Origin: Clostridia bacterium
Lineage (GTDB): Bacteria; Bacillota; Clostridia; Oscillospirales; Acutalibacteraceae
Reading direction: 5' to 3'
NCBI GenBank assembly: GCA_017516745.1
Contig: JAFXBF010000005.1
Location: 1-64,000, forward strand
Length of the DNA stretch: 64,000 nt
This document shows positions 51,090-60,734 of this stretch, piece after piece; the first letter of the stretch is position 1, and each line of letters begins with the position of its first letter. Made by a program: the position numbers and the translations under genes. The notes beneath the pieces are model-generated. The model searched no databases and was not told the origin of the DNA. It was given only the letters and a program-made list of their open reading frames with translations.

Positions 51090-53399
51090 ATGAAAAGAAT
51101 GATGTGCAGTAAGTGCAAACAGCGTCCTGCGGTTATTTTCATTCAGCGTGTTGAAAACGGTCAGTCCACTCCGTCGGGCTACTGCCTTAAATGCGCAATG
51201 GAAATGAACCTCGGCCCCATCAAGCAGATGATGGAAAATATGGGCATTACCGAGGATGATGTTGATGCGGTAACAGAGCAGATGGATGCGGCCTTTCAGG
51301 GTCTTGACGAAGGCGCATTTGAAACGGGCGGTGCACCTACCTTCCCGTTTTTGCAAAATTTTGCCGCAATGAATTCCTCCGAAGCTCCCAATGTTGAGGA
51401 CGGGGAAGAGGGAGAAATCGTTGCAGAGGAAGTGCCTGACGGTAAGCAGGGCTTCTTCGGCAGAAAGAAGAAAAAGCCCGACGAGAAAAAGCGTAAGTAT
51501 CTTTCTCTCTACTGTACCGACCTTACACGAAAAGCAAAGGACGGTAAAATCGACAGAATTATAGGCAGAGACAATGAAATCTACCGTGCAATCCAAATTC
51601 TCTGCCGCCGTTCAAAGAATAATCCCTGTCTTATCGGTGAGCCCGGTGTAGGTAAAACAGCCATTGCAGAGGGTCTTGCCCTCAAAATAGCAAACGGCGA
51701 TGTGCCTGCTAAACTTGCGGATAAAGAGATTCACCTGCTTGACCTCACAGCCCTTGTTGCGGGTACACAGTTCAGAGGTCAGTTTGAAAGCAGAATCAAG
51801 GGTCTTGTTGATGAGGTAAAGGCAGAGGGCAACATAATCCTCTTTATTGATGAGGTGCACAACCTCGTCGGTACGGGTGATGCGGAAGGCTCAATGAATG
51901 CCGCAAACATTCTCAAGCCTGCACTTTCACGTGGCGAGATTCAGATTATCGGTGCAACCACCTTTACCGAATACCGCAAGTATATCGAAAAGGATGCAGC
52001 TCTTGAACGCCGCCTTCAGCCCGTCAAGGTTGAAGAGCCCTCTGTTGAGGACACCTATAAAGTCCTCGTCGGCATCAAGGACTATTACGAAAATTACCAC
52101 AGAGTAAAAATCAACGATTCTCTTGTTTACAGTGCAGTTGTTCTTTCGGAGCGCTATATCAACGACCGCTTTCTGCCCGATAAGGCAATAGACCTTCTTG
52201 ACGAAGCGTGTACCTGTGCAAATCTGAGAAACAAATATATCTCAATGCACGAAATGGCTGAAAAGCGCCTTGCCATGCTTAAGGTTGAGCACCAGACTCT
52301 TTCCGAGGCAAAGGAGATAGATTACGAGGCTGTTTCGAAGGTCAAGGCAGAAATTATGGCCTGCGAAAACGAAATTAACAACCTTGCCGAGCTTGCAAAG
52401 GACAATAACGTTACAGAGGATGACCTTGCAAGGGTTATTCAGCTGTGGACGGGCATTCCTGCACAGAAGGTTATCGAAAGTGACCTTCGCCGACTTGCAG
52501 ACCTTGAAAATAAGCTCAAGGAAAAGCTTATCGGTCAGGATGAGGCCGTTAAGGTTGTTGCCGCCGCAATCAAGCGTGGCAGAGTACAGATTAGCCCTCG
52601 CCGCAGACCGTCTTCATTTATCTTTGTAGGCCCGACCGGTGTCGGTAAAACGGAGCTTGTCAAGCTTCTTTCACAGGAGCTTTTTGATACTCCCGAAACA
52701 CTTATCCGCCTTGATATGTCCGAGTTTATGGAAAAGCACAGCGTATCGAGAATTATCGGCTCACCGCCCGGCTATGTCGGCTACGATGAAGCAGGTCAGC
52801 TCACCGAAAAGGTGCGCAGAAAGCCCTATTCGGTTATTCTTTTTGATGAAATCGAAAAGGCACACCCCGACGTAATGAATATCCTTCTTCAGATTCTCGA
52901 TGAAGGCAGAATTACCGATGCACAAGGCAGAACTGTCAGCTTTGAAAACACCGTTATCATTATGACCTCAAACGCAGGCAGTGACCGCAAGGGAGATGCA
53001 CTCGGCTTTGCAAAGAGCAAGGCGGATGCAAGCACCGACAGAGCAATGAAGGCTCTGCGTGAATTCCTGCGCCCCGAATTTATCGGCCGTGTTGACGAAA
53101 TTGCCGTGTTCAACGATCTGACACAGGAGAATTACGAGCAGATAGCCGTGCTTATGCTGGACGAGCTTGCAGAGCCTTTACAGAATAAGGGTATCAGCTT
53201 CTCGTGGTCTGCCGATGTTCCTGCCGTACTTGCAAAGAAATGTGAAAACGGCACAAGAGGCGCCCGTGATTTGCGCAACGCAATACGCAGAAGCGTAGAG
53301 GATAAAATCGCAAACCTCATAGTCGAAAACGCAGAATCACCGCTTAAAACGGTTGCTCTTTCAGCCGAAGACGGCGAAATCGTAATATCCGCATTTTAA
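51090..53399 (+). CDS. ClpC-like AAA+ unfoldase with N-terminal zinc finger
   Basis: A 769-residue Clp/Hsp100 ATPase with two AAA+ modules: D1 Walker [10 protein letters not shown] (about 184-192) and D2 Walker [10 protein letters not shown] (about 513-521), with Walker B FIDEVHNL and [10 protein letters not shown]. The usual double Clp-N domain is missing; instead residues 1-40 hold C6-x2-C9 and C32-x2-C35, a zinc finger like that of McsA, followed by an acidic linker. A LGF tripeptide in the D2 loop (DALGFAKS) suggests docking to ClpP. The middle domain is short. It probably unfolds proteins for ClpP, with the zinc finger as adaptor or substrate-recognition unit. Confidence 0.9.
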   Translation: MKRMMCSKCKQRPAVIFIQRVENGQSTPSGYCLKCAMEMNLGPIKQMMENMGITEDDVDAVTEQMDAAFQGLDEGAFETGGAPTFPFLQNFAAMNSSEAPNVEDGEEGEIVAEEVPDGKQGFFGRKKKKPDEKKRKYLSLYCTDLTRKAKDGKIDRIIGRDNEIYRAIQILCRRSKNNPCLIGEPGVGKTAIAEGLALKIANGDVPAKLADKEIHLLDLTALVAGTQFRGQFESRIKGLVDEVKAEGNIILFIDEVHNLVGTGDAEGSMNAANILKPALSRGEIQIIGATTFTEYRKYIEKDAALERRLQPVKVEEPSVEDTYKVLVGIKDYYENYHRVKINDSLVYSAVVLSERYINDRFLPDKAIDLLDEACTCANLRNKYISMHEMAEKRLAMLKVEHQTLSEAKEIDYEAVSKVKAEIMACENEINNLAELAKDNNVTEDDLARVIQLWTGIPAQKVIESDLRRLADLENKLKEKLIGQDEAVKVVAAAIKRGRVQISPRRRPSSFIFVGPTGVGKTELVKLLSQELFDTPETLIRLDMSEFMEKHSVSRIIGSPPGYVGYDEAGQLTEKVRRKPYSVILFDEIEKAHPDVMNILLQILDEGRITDAQGRTVSFENTVIIMTSNAGSDRKGDALGFAKSKADASTDRAMKALREFLRPEFIGRVDEIAVFNDLTQENYEQIAVLMLDELAEPLQNKGISFSWSADVPAVLAKKCENGTRGARDLRNAIRRSVEDKIANLIVENAESPLKTVALSAEDGEIVISAF

Positions 53400-53403
53400 C
53401 CGT

Positions 53404-53437
53404 AAAGCCTCTCTCGGACATTCACGGGAGAGGCTTT
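53404..53437 (+). terminator. Terminator after the Clp ATPase gene
   Basis: AAAGCCTCTC (53404-53413) pairs with GAGAGGCTTT (53428-53437); T-rich DNA follows after a short interruption. Confidence 0.7.
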
Positions 53438-53544
53438 TGAAATTTTTATAAAAATTTTTTATTTTTTTGTCACAAAACATATTGCTCATGTGTATATAAT
53501 ATAAATGGGTGAAATATTGCCTTTTTGTAGCAAGGGGGGTCGGT

Positions 53545-54036
53545 ATGGGAATAAAATCACGCTACAACGAAGAATTCCGCTTTGTTGAATACGCCGTTGA
53601 AAAATACAGCAAGATGCTTTTTCGTATCTGCTATTCCATACTGCTCAACGAAGCTGATACCGAGGACGCCCTGCAGGAAACCTTTATCCGTTATATGACA
53701 AAGGCTCCGCTGTTCAAGGATTCCGAGCACGAAAAGGCGTGGCTGATTAAAGTTGCAACAAACATCAGCAAGAATATGGTGCGTTTTCGAAAAGCGCATC
53801 AGTCTGCCAATCTCACCGAGCTTGAAGGAATAGGCATCAATCCCGATGACAGGGATTTGTTTGAAACAATTATGCATCTTCCGTCAAAATACAAAATCAT
53901 ACTGGATTTGTATTATATCGAAGGCTACAAGTCGGGCGAAATCGCAAATATTCTGGGTCTCAGCCCCGTTGCCGTGCGTAAACGCCTTCAGTACGCAAGG
54001 CAGTTGCTGAAAAATGAACTTGAAAGGAATGGTTGA
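53545..54036 (+). CDS. ECF-type sigma-70 family RNA polymerase sigma factor
   Basis: A 163-residue sigma factor. Region 2 (NEADTEDALQETFIRYM) binds core and the -10 element; region 4 (YYIEGYKSGEIANILGLSPVAVRKRLQYARQLLK) recognises the -35 element up to its helix-turn-helix. The start is ATG 53545 after the strong AAGGGGGG site, not the frame start at 53509. It is followed three bases later by a 58-residue open reading frame in the place where an anti-sigma factor normally lies. Its regulon is unknown. Confidence 0.9.
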   Translation: MGIKSRYNEEFRFVEYAVEKYSKMLFRICYSILLNEADTEDALQETFIRYMTKAPLFKDSEHEKAWLIKVATNISKNMVRFRKAHQSANLTELEGIGINPDDRDLFETIMHLPSKYKIILDLYYIEGYKSGEIANILGLSPVAVRKRLQYARQLLKNELERNG

Positions 54037-54039
54037 ATT

Positions 54040-54216
54040 ATGAAAGTAAATAAAATCAGAGAATACAGCCGTGTTATGAATCAGGTCAATATCAGCGACG
54101 GTATGAAACAGAGAATAGCCAGAAACTGCGCAAGGTATGTAACTTTGCAGAAAACCAAAGAAGGCAAGTTTACCGTAACTGCGGTAATAAAAGAGAAAAC
54201 TTCGGACAGGATATAA
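54040..54216 (+). CDS. 58-residue companion of the sigma factor, possible anti-sigma remnant
   Basis: A short open reading frame starting at ATG 54040, just after the sigma-factor stop, ending at TAA 54214-54216. It begins MKVNKIREYSRVMNQVN, then SDGMKQRIARN, which resembles the N-terminal sigma-binding or leader segment of membrane anti-sigma-like proteins in Clostridia, but it has no membrane helix and is very short. AAAGGAATGG upstream could serve as a ribosome site. Its stop is inside the terminator stem. It may be a truncated anti-sigma factor or a genuine small protein. Confidence 0.6.
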   Translation: MKVNKIREYSRVMNQVNISDGMKQRIARNCARYVTLQKTKEGKFTVTAVIKEKTSDRI

Positions 54217-54230
54217 CCTGTCCGTTTTTT
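54203..54230 (+). terminator. Terminator of the sigma-factor operon
   Basis: CGGACAGG (54203-54210) pairs with CCTGTCCG (54217-54224) across ATATAA, followed by six T residues. The loop holds the stop codon of the 58-residue gene. Confidence 0.9.
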
Positions 54231-54261
54231 ATGGTAATTTTTTCAAAAGAAGGAGAAATTT

Positions 54262-54849
54262 ATGAAAGAACCGTTACTTTACAAGGTGGTAAGACCGCCT
54301 ATCAAGGCTTTGTTCACGCTTGTGTTCAGACCCACCGTGGAAGGAAAAGAGAACATACCTGCCGAGGGTAAAATCATCCTTGCAGGAAACCACACGTCCG
54401 TTTTTGACTGCTTCACCGTTGCCTGCGCAACAAAGCGTTGCGTGCATTTTGTTGCAAAGGCAGAGCTTATGAACGGCATAGGCAAGTACATTTTTCCGGG
54501 TCTCGGAATTATTCCCGTTGACCGAAGCACTAACGGCAAGCAGGCGATTGTTTCGGCTGAAGAGTATCTTAACGACGGAAAATTAATTGCAATTTTTCCC
54601 GAGGGTACAACAAACAAAACCGACGATATTATGATGCCTTTCAAGGGCGGTGCAGTTAAAATCGCTTCAGATACAGACTGTGATATTGTCCCGTTTGCCA
54701 TAAGCGGCAAGTATAAGTATTTCAAGAAAAGCGTAAAAATTAAATTTATGCCCGTTATGAAGGTTGAAAGAGGAAGCCTTAAAGCGGCAAATAAAGCGCT
54801 TTATGAAACAGTAAGAAACGAATTAGAAAAAGAATATGGAGTAAAGTAA
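54262..54849 (+). CDS. 1-acyl-glycerol-3-phosphate acyltransferase (PlsC-like)
   Basis: A 195-residue membrane-associated acyltransferase of the PlsC family, which adds the second acyl chain to lysophosphatidic acid. The catalytic H44-x4-D49 (NHTSVFD) and the glycerol-phosphate-binding FPEGTTNK are visible. AGAAGGAGA site. The second, very similar acyltransferase starts at the next base after its stop, so this is a duplicated pair. Confidence 0.9.
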   Translation: MKEPLLYKVVRPPIKALFTLVFRPTVEGKENIPAEGKIILAGNHTSVFDCFTVACATKRCVHFVAKAELMNGIGKYIFPGLGIIPVDRSTNGKQAIVSAEEYLNDGKLIAIFPEGTTNKTDDIMMPFKGGAVKIASDTDCDIVPFAISGKYKYFKKSVKIKFMPVMKVERGSLKAANKALYETVRNELEKEYGVK

Positions 54850-55476
54850 ATGAATAAGAACAAGAAAAAGCCTGAGGACAGAGAGCTCGGATACAAGCTG
54901 TTTATGCCTGTATTCAACAAATTTTTTAAGTTTTATTATAATCCCAAAACCATAGGCAAGGAAAATATTCCTGCCGACGGCGCAATAGTTATTGCAGGCA
55001 ACCACAAGCACATTCTTGACCAGTGCCTTACAATTGCCGCAACCAAAAGAATGATTCACTATATGGCAAAAAAGGAGTATTTTGAGGGCAAATTTGCCTG
55101 GTTCTTTGGCGCAATGGGCTGCATTCCCGTTGACAGACAGAATACTGATATCCGCAGCGTAAAATCTGCTATGAAGGTGTTAAGGAAGGACGGCGCAATA
55201 GGCATTTTCCCCGAAGGCACCCGAAACAGAACGGATGCCTTTCTGCTTGAGTTCAAGCCCGGTGCGGTATCTCTTGCCAAGAAAACGGATGCTTATCTCG
55301 TGCCTTTCGGTATTACGGGCGATTATAAGTTCCGCAGCAAAAACCTTACCATCCGTTACGGTAAGCCCTTCAAGGTTGACAATATGACGACAGAGCAGGC
55401 AAACGAAAAGCTATACCGTGAGGTAGAAAGGCTTATGCTTGAAGGGTTAGGGGAAAAGAATTTAAAGGTTAGCTAA
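54850..55476 (+). CDS. PlsC-like lysophospholipid acyltransferase (second copy)
   Basis: A 208-residue paralog of its upstream neighbour, with H52-x4-D57 (NHKHILDQ) and FPEGTRNR. ADGAIVIAGNHKHILD and the upstream protein's AEGKIILAGNHTSVFD align closely, so the two probably arose by tandem duplication; one may act on a different acyl chain or acceptor. The N terminus is lysine-rich (MNKNKKKP) and could bind the membrane. Confidence 0.88.
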   Translation: MNKNKKKPEDRELGYKLFMPVFNKFFKFYYNPKTIGKENIPADGAIVIAGNHKHILDQCLTIAATKRMIHYMAKKEYFEGKFAWFFGAMGCIPVDRQNTDIRSVKSAMKVLRKDGAIGIFPEGTRNRTDAFLLEFKPGAVSLAKKTDAYLVPFGITGDYKFRSKNLTIRYGKPFKVDNMTTEQANEKLYREVERLMLEGLGEKNLKVS

Positions 55477-55500
55477 TATATCAGGGAGTTAAAGTGAAAG

Positions 55501-58401
55501 ATGAAAATCGGTATGGATGTCGGCTCAACCACTTTAAAGTGTGTTGCGCTTGACGATAACAACAATATTATTTATAAGGCGTATGAGCGCCACTATTCAA
55601 AAATTGCTGAGCTTATTTCAAAAATGCTCGGCGAAATCGTTTCAAAGCACCCCGAATTTTCCGAAGCCGTGCTTTCCGTTGCAGGCTCGGCAGGTATGGG
55701 CTTTGCTCAAAGCTATAACCTCGAATTTGTGCAGGAGGTTTACGCAACAAAAGTTGCTGTTTCAAAGCTGCTCGGTAAAACGGATGCCGTAATCGAGCTC
55801 GGCGGTGAGGATGCAAAAATCCTTTTTCTCACTAACGGCACGGAAGTACGTATGAACGGCTCTTGTGCAGGCGGTACGGGTGCTTTTATTGACCAGATGG
55901 CGTCGCTTCTTGAAATGTCACCGCTTGATATGAACGAAATTGCAGGTAGAAGCGAAAAGATATACTCAATCGCTTCCCGTTGCGGCGTTTTTGCAAAATC
56001 GGATATTCAGCCCTTGCTCAACCAGGGGGCAAAGAAAAGCGATGTTGCGGCAAGTATCTTCTACGCCGTTGTCAATCAGACCGTTTCGGGTCTTGCACAG
56101 GGCAGAAGAATTGAGGGCAATGTTGCTTACCTCGGCGGACCGCTCAGCTTCCTGCCCGAGCTTCGCAAAGCCTTCGACAATACCCTCGGCGTAAAGGGTG
56201 TCTGCCCCGAAAACGGACTGTACTTTGTCGCTATGGGTGCCGCTTTCAGCGCAAAGAGCAAGCCGATTGATATTAATAATCTTATTGAAAATATAGGTGT
56301 CGGAAAGGTCAGCGGTGAATATCCGTCTGCAAAGCCTTTGTTTTCAAGCGAAAAAGCGTATGCCGATTTCCTTGAAAGACACGGCAGAAATTCCGTTAAG
56401 AATGTTACTCTCAATGAAGATAAAAACGTTTATGTCGGTATTGACGCTGGCTCAACAACCGTAAAGGCGGCTGTTATCAACAAAAACGGCGAGCTTGTTT
56501 TCAGCAGATATATGCCAAATTCCGGTGAGCCCGTACGCCTCGTGCGTGAATTTATCAGCGATTTTTATTCGCTTTATCCCGATGCAAAGGTCGTTTCGTC
56601 TGCGGTTACGGGCTACGGCGAAGAGCTTATCAAAAACGCCTTTGCGGTCGATTACGGCATAGTTGAAACCGTTGCCCATTTCACCGCTGCAAAGAAATTC
56701 AAGCCCGAGGTTGATTTTATTATCGATATCGGCGGCCAGGATATAAAGTGCTTTAAAATCCGCAATAACGCAATTGATAATATCTTCCTCAACGAAGCCT
56801 GTTCTTCGGGCTGCGGCTCATTTTTGCAGACCTTTGCAAGTGCGTGGGGCTACACCTCCGAGGAATTTTCAAAGCTCGGTCTTTTTGCGGACAAGCCCGT
56901 TGACCTCGGCTCACGCTGTACCGTCTTTATGAATTCCTCCGTCAAGCAGGCGCAGAAGGACGGTGCGTCAATCGAAAATATATCCGCAGGTCTTTCAATC
57001 AGCGTTGTCAAAAATGCACTTTACAAGGTTATCAGAGCTGCCAATGCAGATGAACTGGGCAAAAACATTGTCGTTCAGGGCGGAACATTTCTTAATGATG
57101 CCGTTCTTCGTGCCTTTGAGCAGGAAATCGGCAGGGATGTCATCCGTCCCGACATAGCAGGTCTTATGGGTGCCTACGGTGCTGCTTTGTGGTCAAAGGA
57201 AAACGCAACTCAGAAAAGCACATTCATTACACCGCAGGAGCTTGAAAGCTTTGAACATACCGTTAAAACCGTTGCCTGCGGCGGCTGCAGCAACAACTGC
57301 CGTCTGACTGTTAATACCTTCAACGGTACAAGAAAATTTATCGGCGGTAACAAGTGCAGTAAGCCCGTTAAAAGCTCGGTAAAAGTATGTGAATATAACA
57401 TATACGATTATAAGCGCACTCTCCTTGAAAAATATGCCGATACAAAAGGCGACCGCAGAACAATAGGTCTTCTCATGGGTCTTAATATGTTCGAGCTTCT
57501 GCCTTTCTGGCATACCTTCTTTACTCAGCTTGGCTTTGGCATAACAATTTCGGATAAATCTTCAAGAGAGCTCTATGTTTCGGGTCAGCACACCATTCCG
57601 TCCGATACGGTCTGCTATCCTGCAAAGCTGCTGCACGGCCACGTTGAGTCGCTTCTGAACAAGGGTGTCAAGGATATTTTCTATCCGTGTATGACCTATA
57701 ATATCGATGAAAAGCTTGGCGACAACAACTATAACTGTCCCGTTGTTGCCTATTATCCCGAAGTACTCCGTTCAAACGTAACCGCTCTTAAAGAAATCAA
57801 CTTTGTCAGCGATTATGTGGGCTTACACAGACCCAAGGATTTTGTCGGCAAGATACATAAAATTATCTGCGACAAATTTGAAAAGGTAGAGCTTGAAGCG
57901 GTCAGAAAGGCTGCCGACAAGGCTTACGAGGAATACCACCTCTATATGAACAAGGTGCATATAGAAGGTCTTGACTTTATGAAGAAGGCAAAGAAGGAGA
58001 ACATTCCCGTTATTATCCTTTGCGGCAGACCCTATCACCTTGACGAAGAAATAAACCACGGCATAGATAAGCTTATATGTGAATGCGGTGCGGCAGTAGT
58101 CACCGAGGATGCGGTAAGTCCGCTCGTTTCAAAATTCCCGACGGATGTCCTCGACCAGTGGACATATCATTCACGCCTTTATGCCGCTGCCAAATATGTT
58201 GCGGACAAGCAGGATAACGATATCAACATTGTCCAGCTTGTTTCCTTTGGCTGCGGTGTAGATGCAATTACAACCGACGAAATGCGTTCAATCCTTGAAA
58301 GCAGAGGACGCATATATACACAGATTAAAATAGACGAAATTTCAAACACCGGTGCGGTAAAAATCAGGCTCAGAAGTCTGTTTGCCGCAACGGGAAGATA
58401 A
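55501..58401 (+). CDS. 2-hydroxyacyl-CoA dehydratase activase-like protein, double ASKHA domain
   Basis: A 966-residue protein. Two ASKHA ATPase domains follow each other: residues 1-260 (MDVGSTTLKCVAL) and about 310-585 (GIDAGSTTVKAAV). In the first, Cys122 (NGSCAGGTGA) and Cys161 (ASRCGVF) are 39 residues apart, as in HgdC where Cys127 and Cys166 hold the shared 4Fe-4S cluster; the second has SSGCGSFL and GSRCTVF. The rest (about 595-966) is a DUF2229/HgdB-like domain with a cysteine-rich CGGCSNNC entry. Activases inject electrons into dehydratases using ATP. In related Clostridia this protein is normally fused to the partner encoded next door. Confidence 0.85.
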   Translation: MKIGMDVGSTTLKCVALDDNNNIIYKAYERHYSKIAELISKMLGEIVSKHPEFSEAVLSVAGSAGMGFAQSYNLEFVQEVYATKVAVSKLLGKTDAVIELGGEDAKILFLTNGTEVRMNGSCAGGTGAFIDQMASLLEMSPLDMNEIAGRSEKIYSIASRCGVFAKSDIQPLLNQGAKKSDVAASIFYAVVNQTVSGLAQGRRIEGNVAYLGGPLSFLPELRKAFDNTLGVKGVCPENGLYFVAMGAAFSAKSKPIDINNLIENIGVGKVSGEYPSAKPLFSSEKAYADFLERHGRNSVKNVTLNEDKNVYVGIDAGSTTVKAAVINKNGELVFSRYMPNSGEPVRLVREFISDFYSLYPDAKVVSSAVTGYGEELIKNAFAVDYGIVETVAHFTAAKKFKPEVDFIIDIGGQDIKCFKIRNNAIDNIFLNEACSSGCGSFLQTFASAWGYTSEEFSKLGLFADKPVDLGSRCTVFMNSSVKQAQKDGASIENISAGLSISVVKNALYKVIRAANADELGKNIVVQGGTFLNDAVLRAFEQEIGRDVIRPDIAGLMGAYGAALWSKENATQKSTFITPQELESFEHTVKTVACGGCSNNCRLTVNTFNGTRKFIGGNKCSKPVKSSVKVCEYNIYDYKRTLLEKYADTKGDRRTIGLLMGLNMFELLPFWHTFFTQLGFGITISDKSSRELYVSGQHTIPSDTVCYPAKLLHGHVESLLNKGVKDIFYPCMTYNIDEKLGDNNYNCPVVAYYPEVLRSNVTALKEINFVSDYVGLHRPKDFVGKIHKIICDKFEKVELEAVRKAADKAYEEYHLYMNKVHIEGLDFMKKAKKENIPVIILCGRPYHLDEEINHGIDKLICECGAAVVTEDAVSPLVSKFPTDVLDQWTYHSRLYAAAKYVADKQDNDINIVQLVSFGCGVDAITTDEMRSILESRGRIYTQIKIDEISNTGAVKIRLRSLFAATGR

Positions 58402-58415
58402 GGAGGGGAATTGTT

Positions 58416-59660
58416 ATGAATCCTGAAAACAGAGTTGAATTTACAAAAGATATGCAGGATTACACAATCCTCGCACCGAATATGGCGGATATTCATTTTT
58501 CGATACTGATGAATGTCCTTCGTGAATACGGCTACAAGGTTGAGCTTCTTAAAAACGACGGCAGAGCGGTCGTTGACGAAGGCCTCAAATATGTCCATAA
58601 CGATACCTGCTATCCCGCCTTGCTCGTAATCGGCCAGCTTATTGATGCACTCAACAGCGGCAAGTATGACGTAAATAAAACAGCACTTCTGATTACTCAG
58701 TCGGGCGGCGGCTGCAGAGCCTCAAATTATATCCATCTGCTTCGTAAAGCCCTGCGTAAAGCGGGCTACGGTCAGGTGCCCGTTATTTCTCTCAACCTTT
58801 CAGGGCTGGAGAAAAACAGCGGCTTTAAATTAAAGCCCTCAATGGCGCTCAAGGCTCTTTCAGCCCTCATTTACGGCGACCTTATAATGCTGCTCAAAAA
58901 TCAGGTTGAGCCGTACGAGGTCAACAAGGGCGAAACACAAAAAACGGTTGAAAAATGGATAGCCGATATCAGCGAAATGTTTACCCGGAAAAAGGGCTAC
59001 AGTATGCGTGAAATGAAGCGTATTCTGCCCGAAATCACAAAGAGCTTTGCCGATATAAAGGTCAACAAAGTGCCGAAGGTCAAGGTCGGTGTCGTAGGTG
59101 AGATTTACGTTAAATATTCGCCGCTTGCCAACAACAATCTTGAGGATTTCATTAAATCGCAGAATTGCGAGGTTATGGTGCCCGGTTTGCTCGGCTTCTT
59201 CCTCTTTAAAACAGATAACCGCCTTGAGGATATCAAGCTTTACGGCGGCAAAAAGCTCAAGAGAATTGCAATGACCGTTGCAATATGGTATCTTACCAAA
59301 ATCGAAACAATGCTTAACACCGCCGCAGGTGCTTACGGCGATTTCTGCGTGCCTGCACCCTATGCCCACATAAAAGAAAAATGCACCGCAATAATCGGTG
59401 CAGGCTGTAAAATGGGTGAGGGCTGGCTGCTTACGGCCGAAATGATGGAGCTTGTTGAAAGCGGCTACGGCAATATAGTCTGTGCACAGCCCTTCGGCTG
59501 TCTGCCCAACCACATTGTCGGCAAGGGTATGATAAGAAAGCTCAAGGAGCTTTATCCCCAGTCCAACATCGTGCCTATTGACTATGACCCCGGTGCAACC
59601 AAGGTTAACCAGGAAAACAGAATAAAGCTAATGCTGGCTATTGCCCAGGAAGCGTTATAA
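58416..59660 (+). CDS. 2-hydroxyacyl-CoA dehydratase-like protein (HgdB-type)
   Basis: A 414-residue protein corresponding to the C-terminal third of the large activase/dehydratase fusion proteins of Clostridia. HNDTCYPALLVIGQLIDAL, TQSGGGCRASNY and QPFGCLPNHIVGKGM hold conserved cysteines that could bind an iron-sulphur cluster. It has its own AAGGAGGGG site before ATG, 14 bases after the activase stop, so it is a real separate gene rather than a frameshift product. The substrate is unknown; no CoA-transferase is nearby. Confidence 0.8.
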   Translation: MNPENRVEFTKDMQDYTILAPNMADIHFSILMNVLREYGYKVELLKNDGRAVVDEGLKYVHNDTCYPALLVIGQLIDALNSGKYDVNKTALLITQSGGGCRASNYIHLLRKALRKAGYGQVPVISLNLSGLEKNSGFKLKPSMALKALSALIYGDLIMLLKNQVEPYEVNKGETQKTVEKWIADISEMFTRKKGYSMREMKRILPEITKSFADIKVNKVPKVKVGVVGEIYVKYSPLANNNLEDFIKSQNCEVMVPGLLGFFLFKTDNRLEDIKLYGGKKLKRIAMTVAIWYLTKIETMLNTAAGAYGDFCVPAPYAHIKEKCTAIIGAGCKMGEGWLLTAEMMELVESGYGNIVCAQPFGCLPNHIVGKGMIRKLKELYPQSNIVPIDYDPGATKVNQENRIKLMLAIAQEAL

Positions 59661-59668
59661 TCAGTAAA

Positions 59669-59709
59669 AAAGTGCTGTATCAAAAACATCTGCTTTGATA
59701 CAGCACTTT
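59669..59709. terminator. Bidirectional terminator
   Basis: AAAGTGCTGTATCAAA (59669-59684) pairs perfectly over 16 bp with the sequence at 59694-59709, between convergent genes. Confidence 0.9.
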
Positions 59710-59716
59710 AATATTT

Positions 59717-60700
59717 TTACAGTGTAACCGTTACGTTGTTTTTGTCGGAAATATAGGCGTTTTCAAGCAATTCTGTTAAGGCAATTGCAAGGTCAAGTCC
59801 AAGACCCTCGGGTGTGCCCGTGCCTTCAATACAGGCATCAATAAACTTGTTGAGCGGCTCTGCATCACCGTTTTCGGTCTTGGCTGCTATCGGCTCGTTG
59901 CTTATTTCGGCTGTTTCTCTTGTCTTGACGTAAACCTTACCGTTTTCCTCAAACAAAGAGCCGTCCGTGCCGTAAATTTCAAATTTGTGCGGTGAATAGT
60001 AGGAGTCAAAGCCCGTTTCGGAAATGCCGATTATACCGTTTTCAAATTCAATTATTGAAACTGCGTTTTCATCAACCTTTGAGCCTAAGGGAGCGTTGAA
60101 AAGCGAGCTGATTCTCTTCGGCTTTCCGCAAAGAGCGGCAAGCTGATACATCGGGTGACAGCCAAGGTCCATCATAGCGCCGCCGCCTGCAGCCTCTTCA
60201 TCAAACCAGTATTCGGGAAGCCAGCCGTTGCTGACACCGCTGTGTGCGTTGCGGATTCGCACGGTTGTGACCTTGCCGAGTTTGCCCGACTCGATATATT
60301 CCTTTGCCAGCTTCATAACGCTGTTGAAAAGCTGAGGATAGGAGATTGTGAAGGTAACACCTGCTTCGGTGATTGCGGCGGCAATTTTTTTGCAGCCCTC
60401 AACTGTCGTTGCAAGTGCCTTTTCGGTGAAAATGTGCTTGCCTGTCTTTGCGGCCTTGATAAGCACTTCCTCGTGCATTGTTGTGGGTGTGTCGCAGATA
60501 ACAGCGTCAACGTCCTCACGGGCAAGAAGCGTGTCAAGGTCGGCTTCAAAATCTGCGCCGAGCCTGCCTGCCCATTCTGCACCTCTGACGCTATCTTCAT
60601 CCCATACAGCGGTAATCTGTGCCTTGCCTGTTGCAAGAACGTTTCTTGCATAACCTTCTGCGTGAACGTGCCATTTTGAAAGCATTGCCACTCTGAGCAT
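59717..60700 (-). CDS. Gfo/Idh/MocA-family oxidoreductase
   Basis: A 327-residue NAD(P)-dependent dehydrogenase. The N-terminal Rossmann domain includes AVICDTPTTMHEEVLIKAA and the EK of HIFTEKALATT (where most members have EKP); the C-terminal domain has AGGGAMMDLGCHPMYQL with the catalytic Asp and His. Members oxidise sugars or inositols (IolG, for example). The two genes upstream on the same strand encode an IolC-like kinase and a class II aldolase, so a role in an inositol- or deoxy-keto-sugar pathway is inferred. Start at 60700 after AAGGAG. A MITE-like element separates it from the kinase. Confidence 0.88.
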   Translation of the reverse strand: MLRVAMLSKWHVHAEGYARNVLATGKAQITAVWDEDSVRGAEWAGRLGADFEADLDTLLAREDVDAVICDTPTTMHEEVLIKAAKTGKHIFTEKALATTVEGCKKIAAAITEAGVTFTISYPQLFNSVMKLAKEYIESGKLGKVTTVRIRNAHSGVSNGWLPEYWFDEEAAGGGAMMDLGCHPMYQLAALCGKPKRISSLFNAPLGSKVDENAVSIIEFENGIIGISETGFDSYYSPHKFEIYGTDGSLFEENGKVYVKTRETAEISNEPIAAKTENGDAEPLNKFIDACIEGTGTPEGLGLDLAIALTELLENAYISDKNNVTVTL

Positions 60701-60734
60701 AATATTATCTCCTTATATTTTTATATTTCGGTTA

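Noticed and set aside
58395..58420. Sequencing frameshift joining the activase and dehydratase genes
   Set aside because: A clean stop, an AAGGAGGGG site and an ATG lie in the junction; kept only as a point to check against reads.
58860..59513. 217-residue minus-strand frame
   Set aside because: Antisense to the HgdB-like gene; composition is a mirror of its codons.
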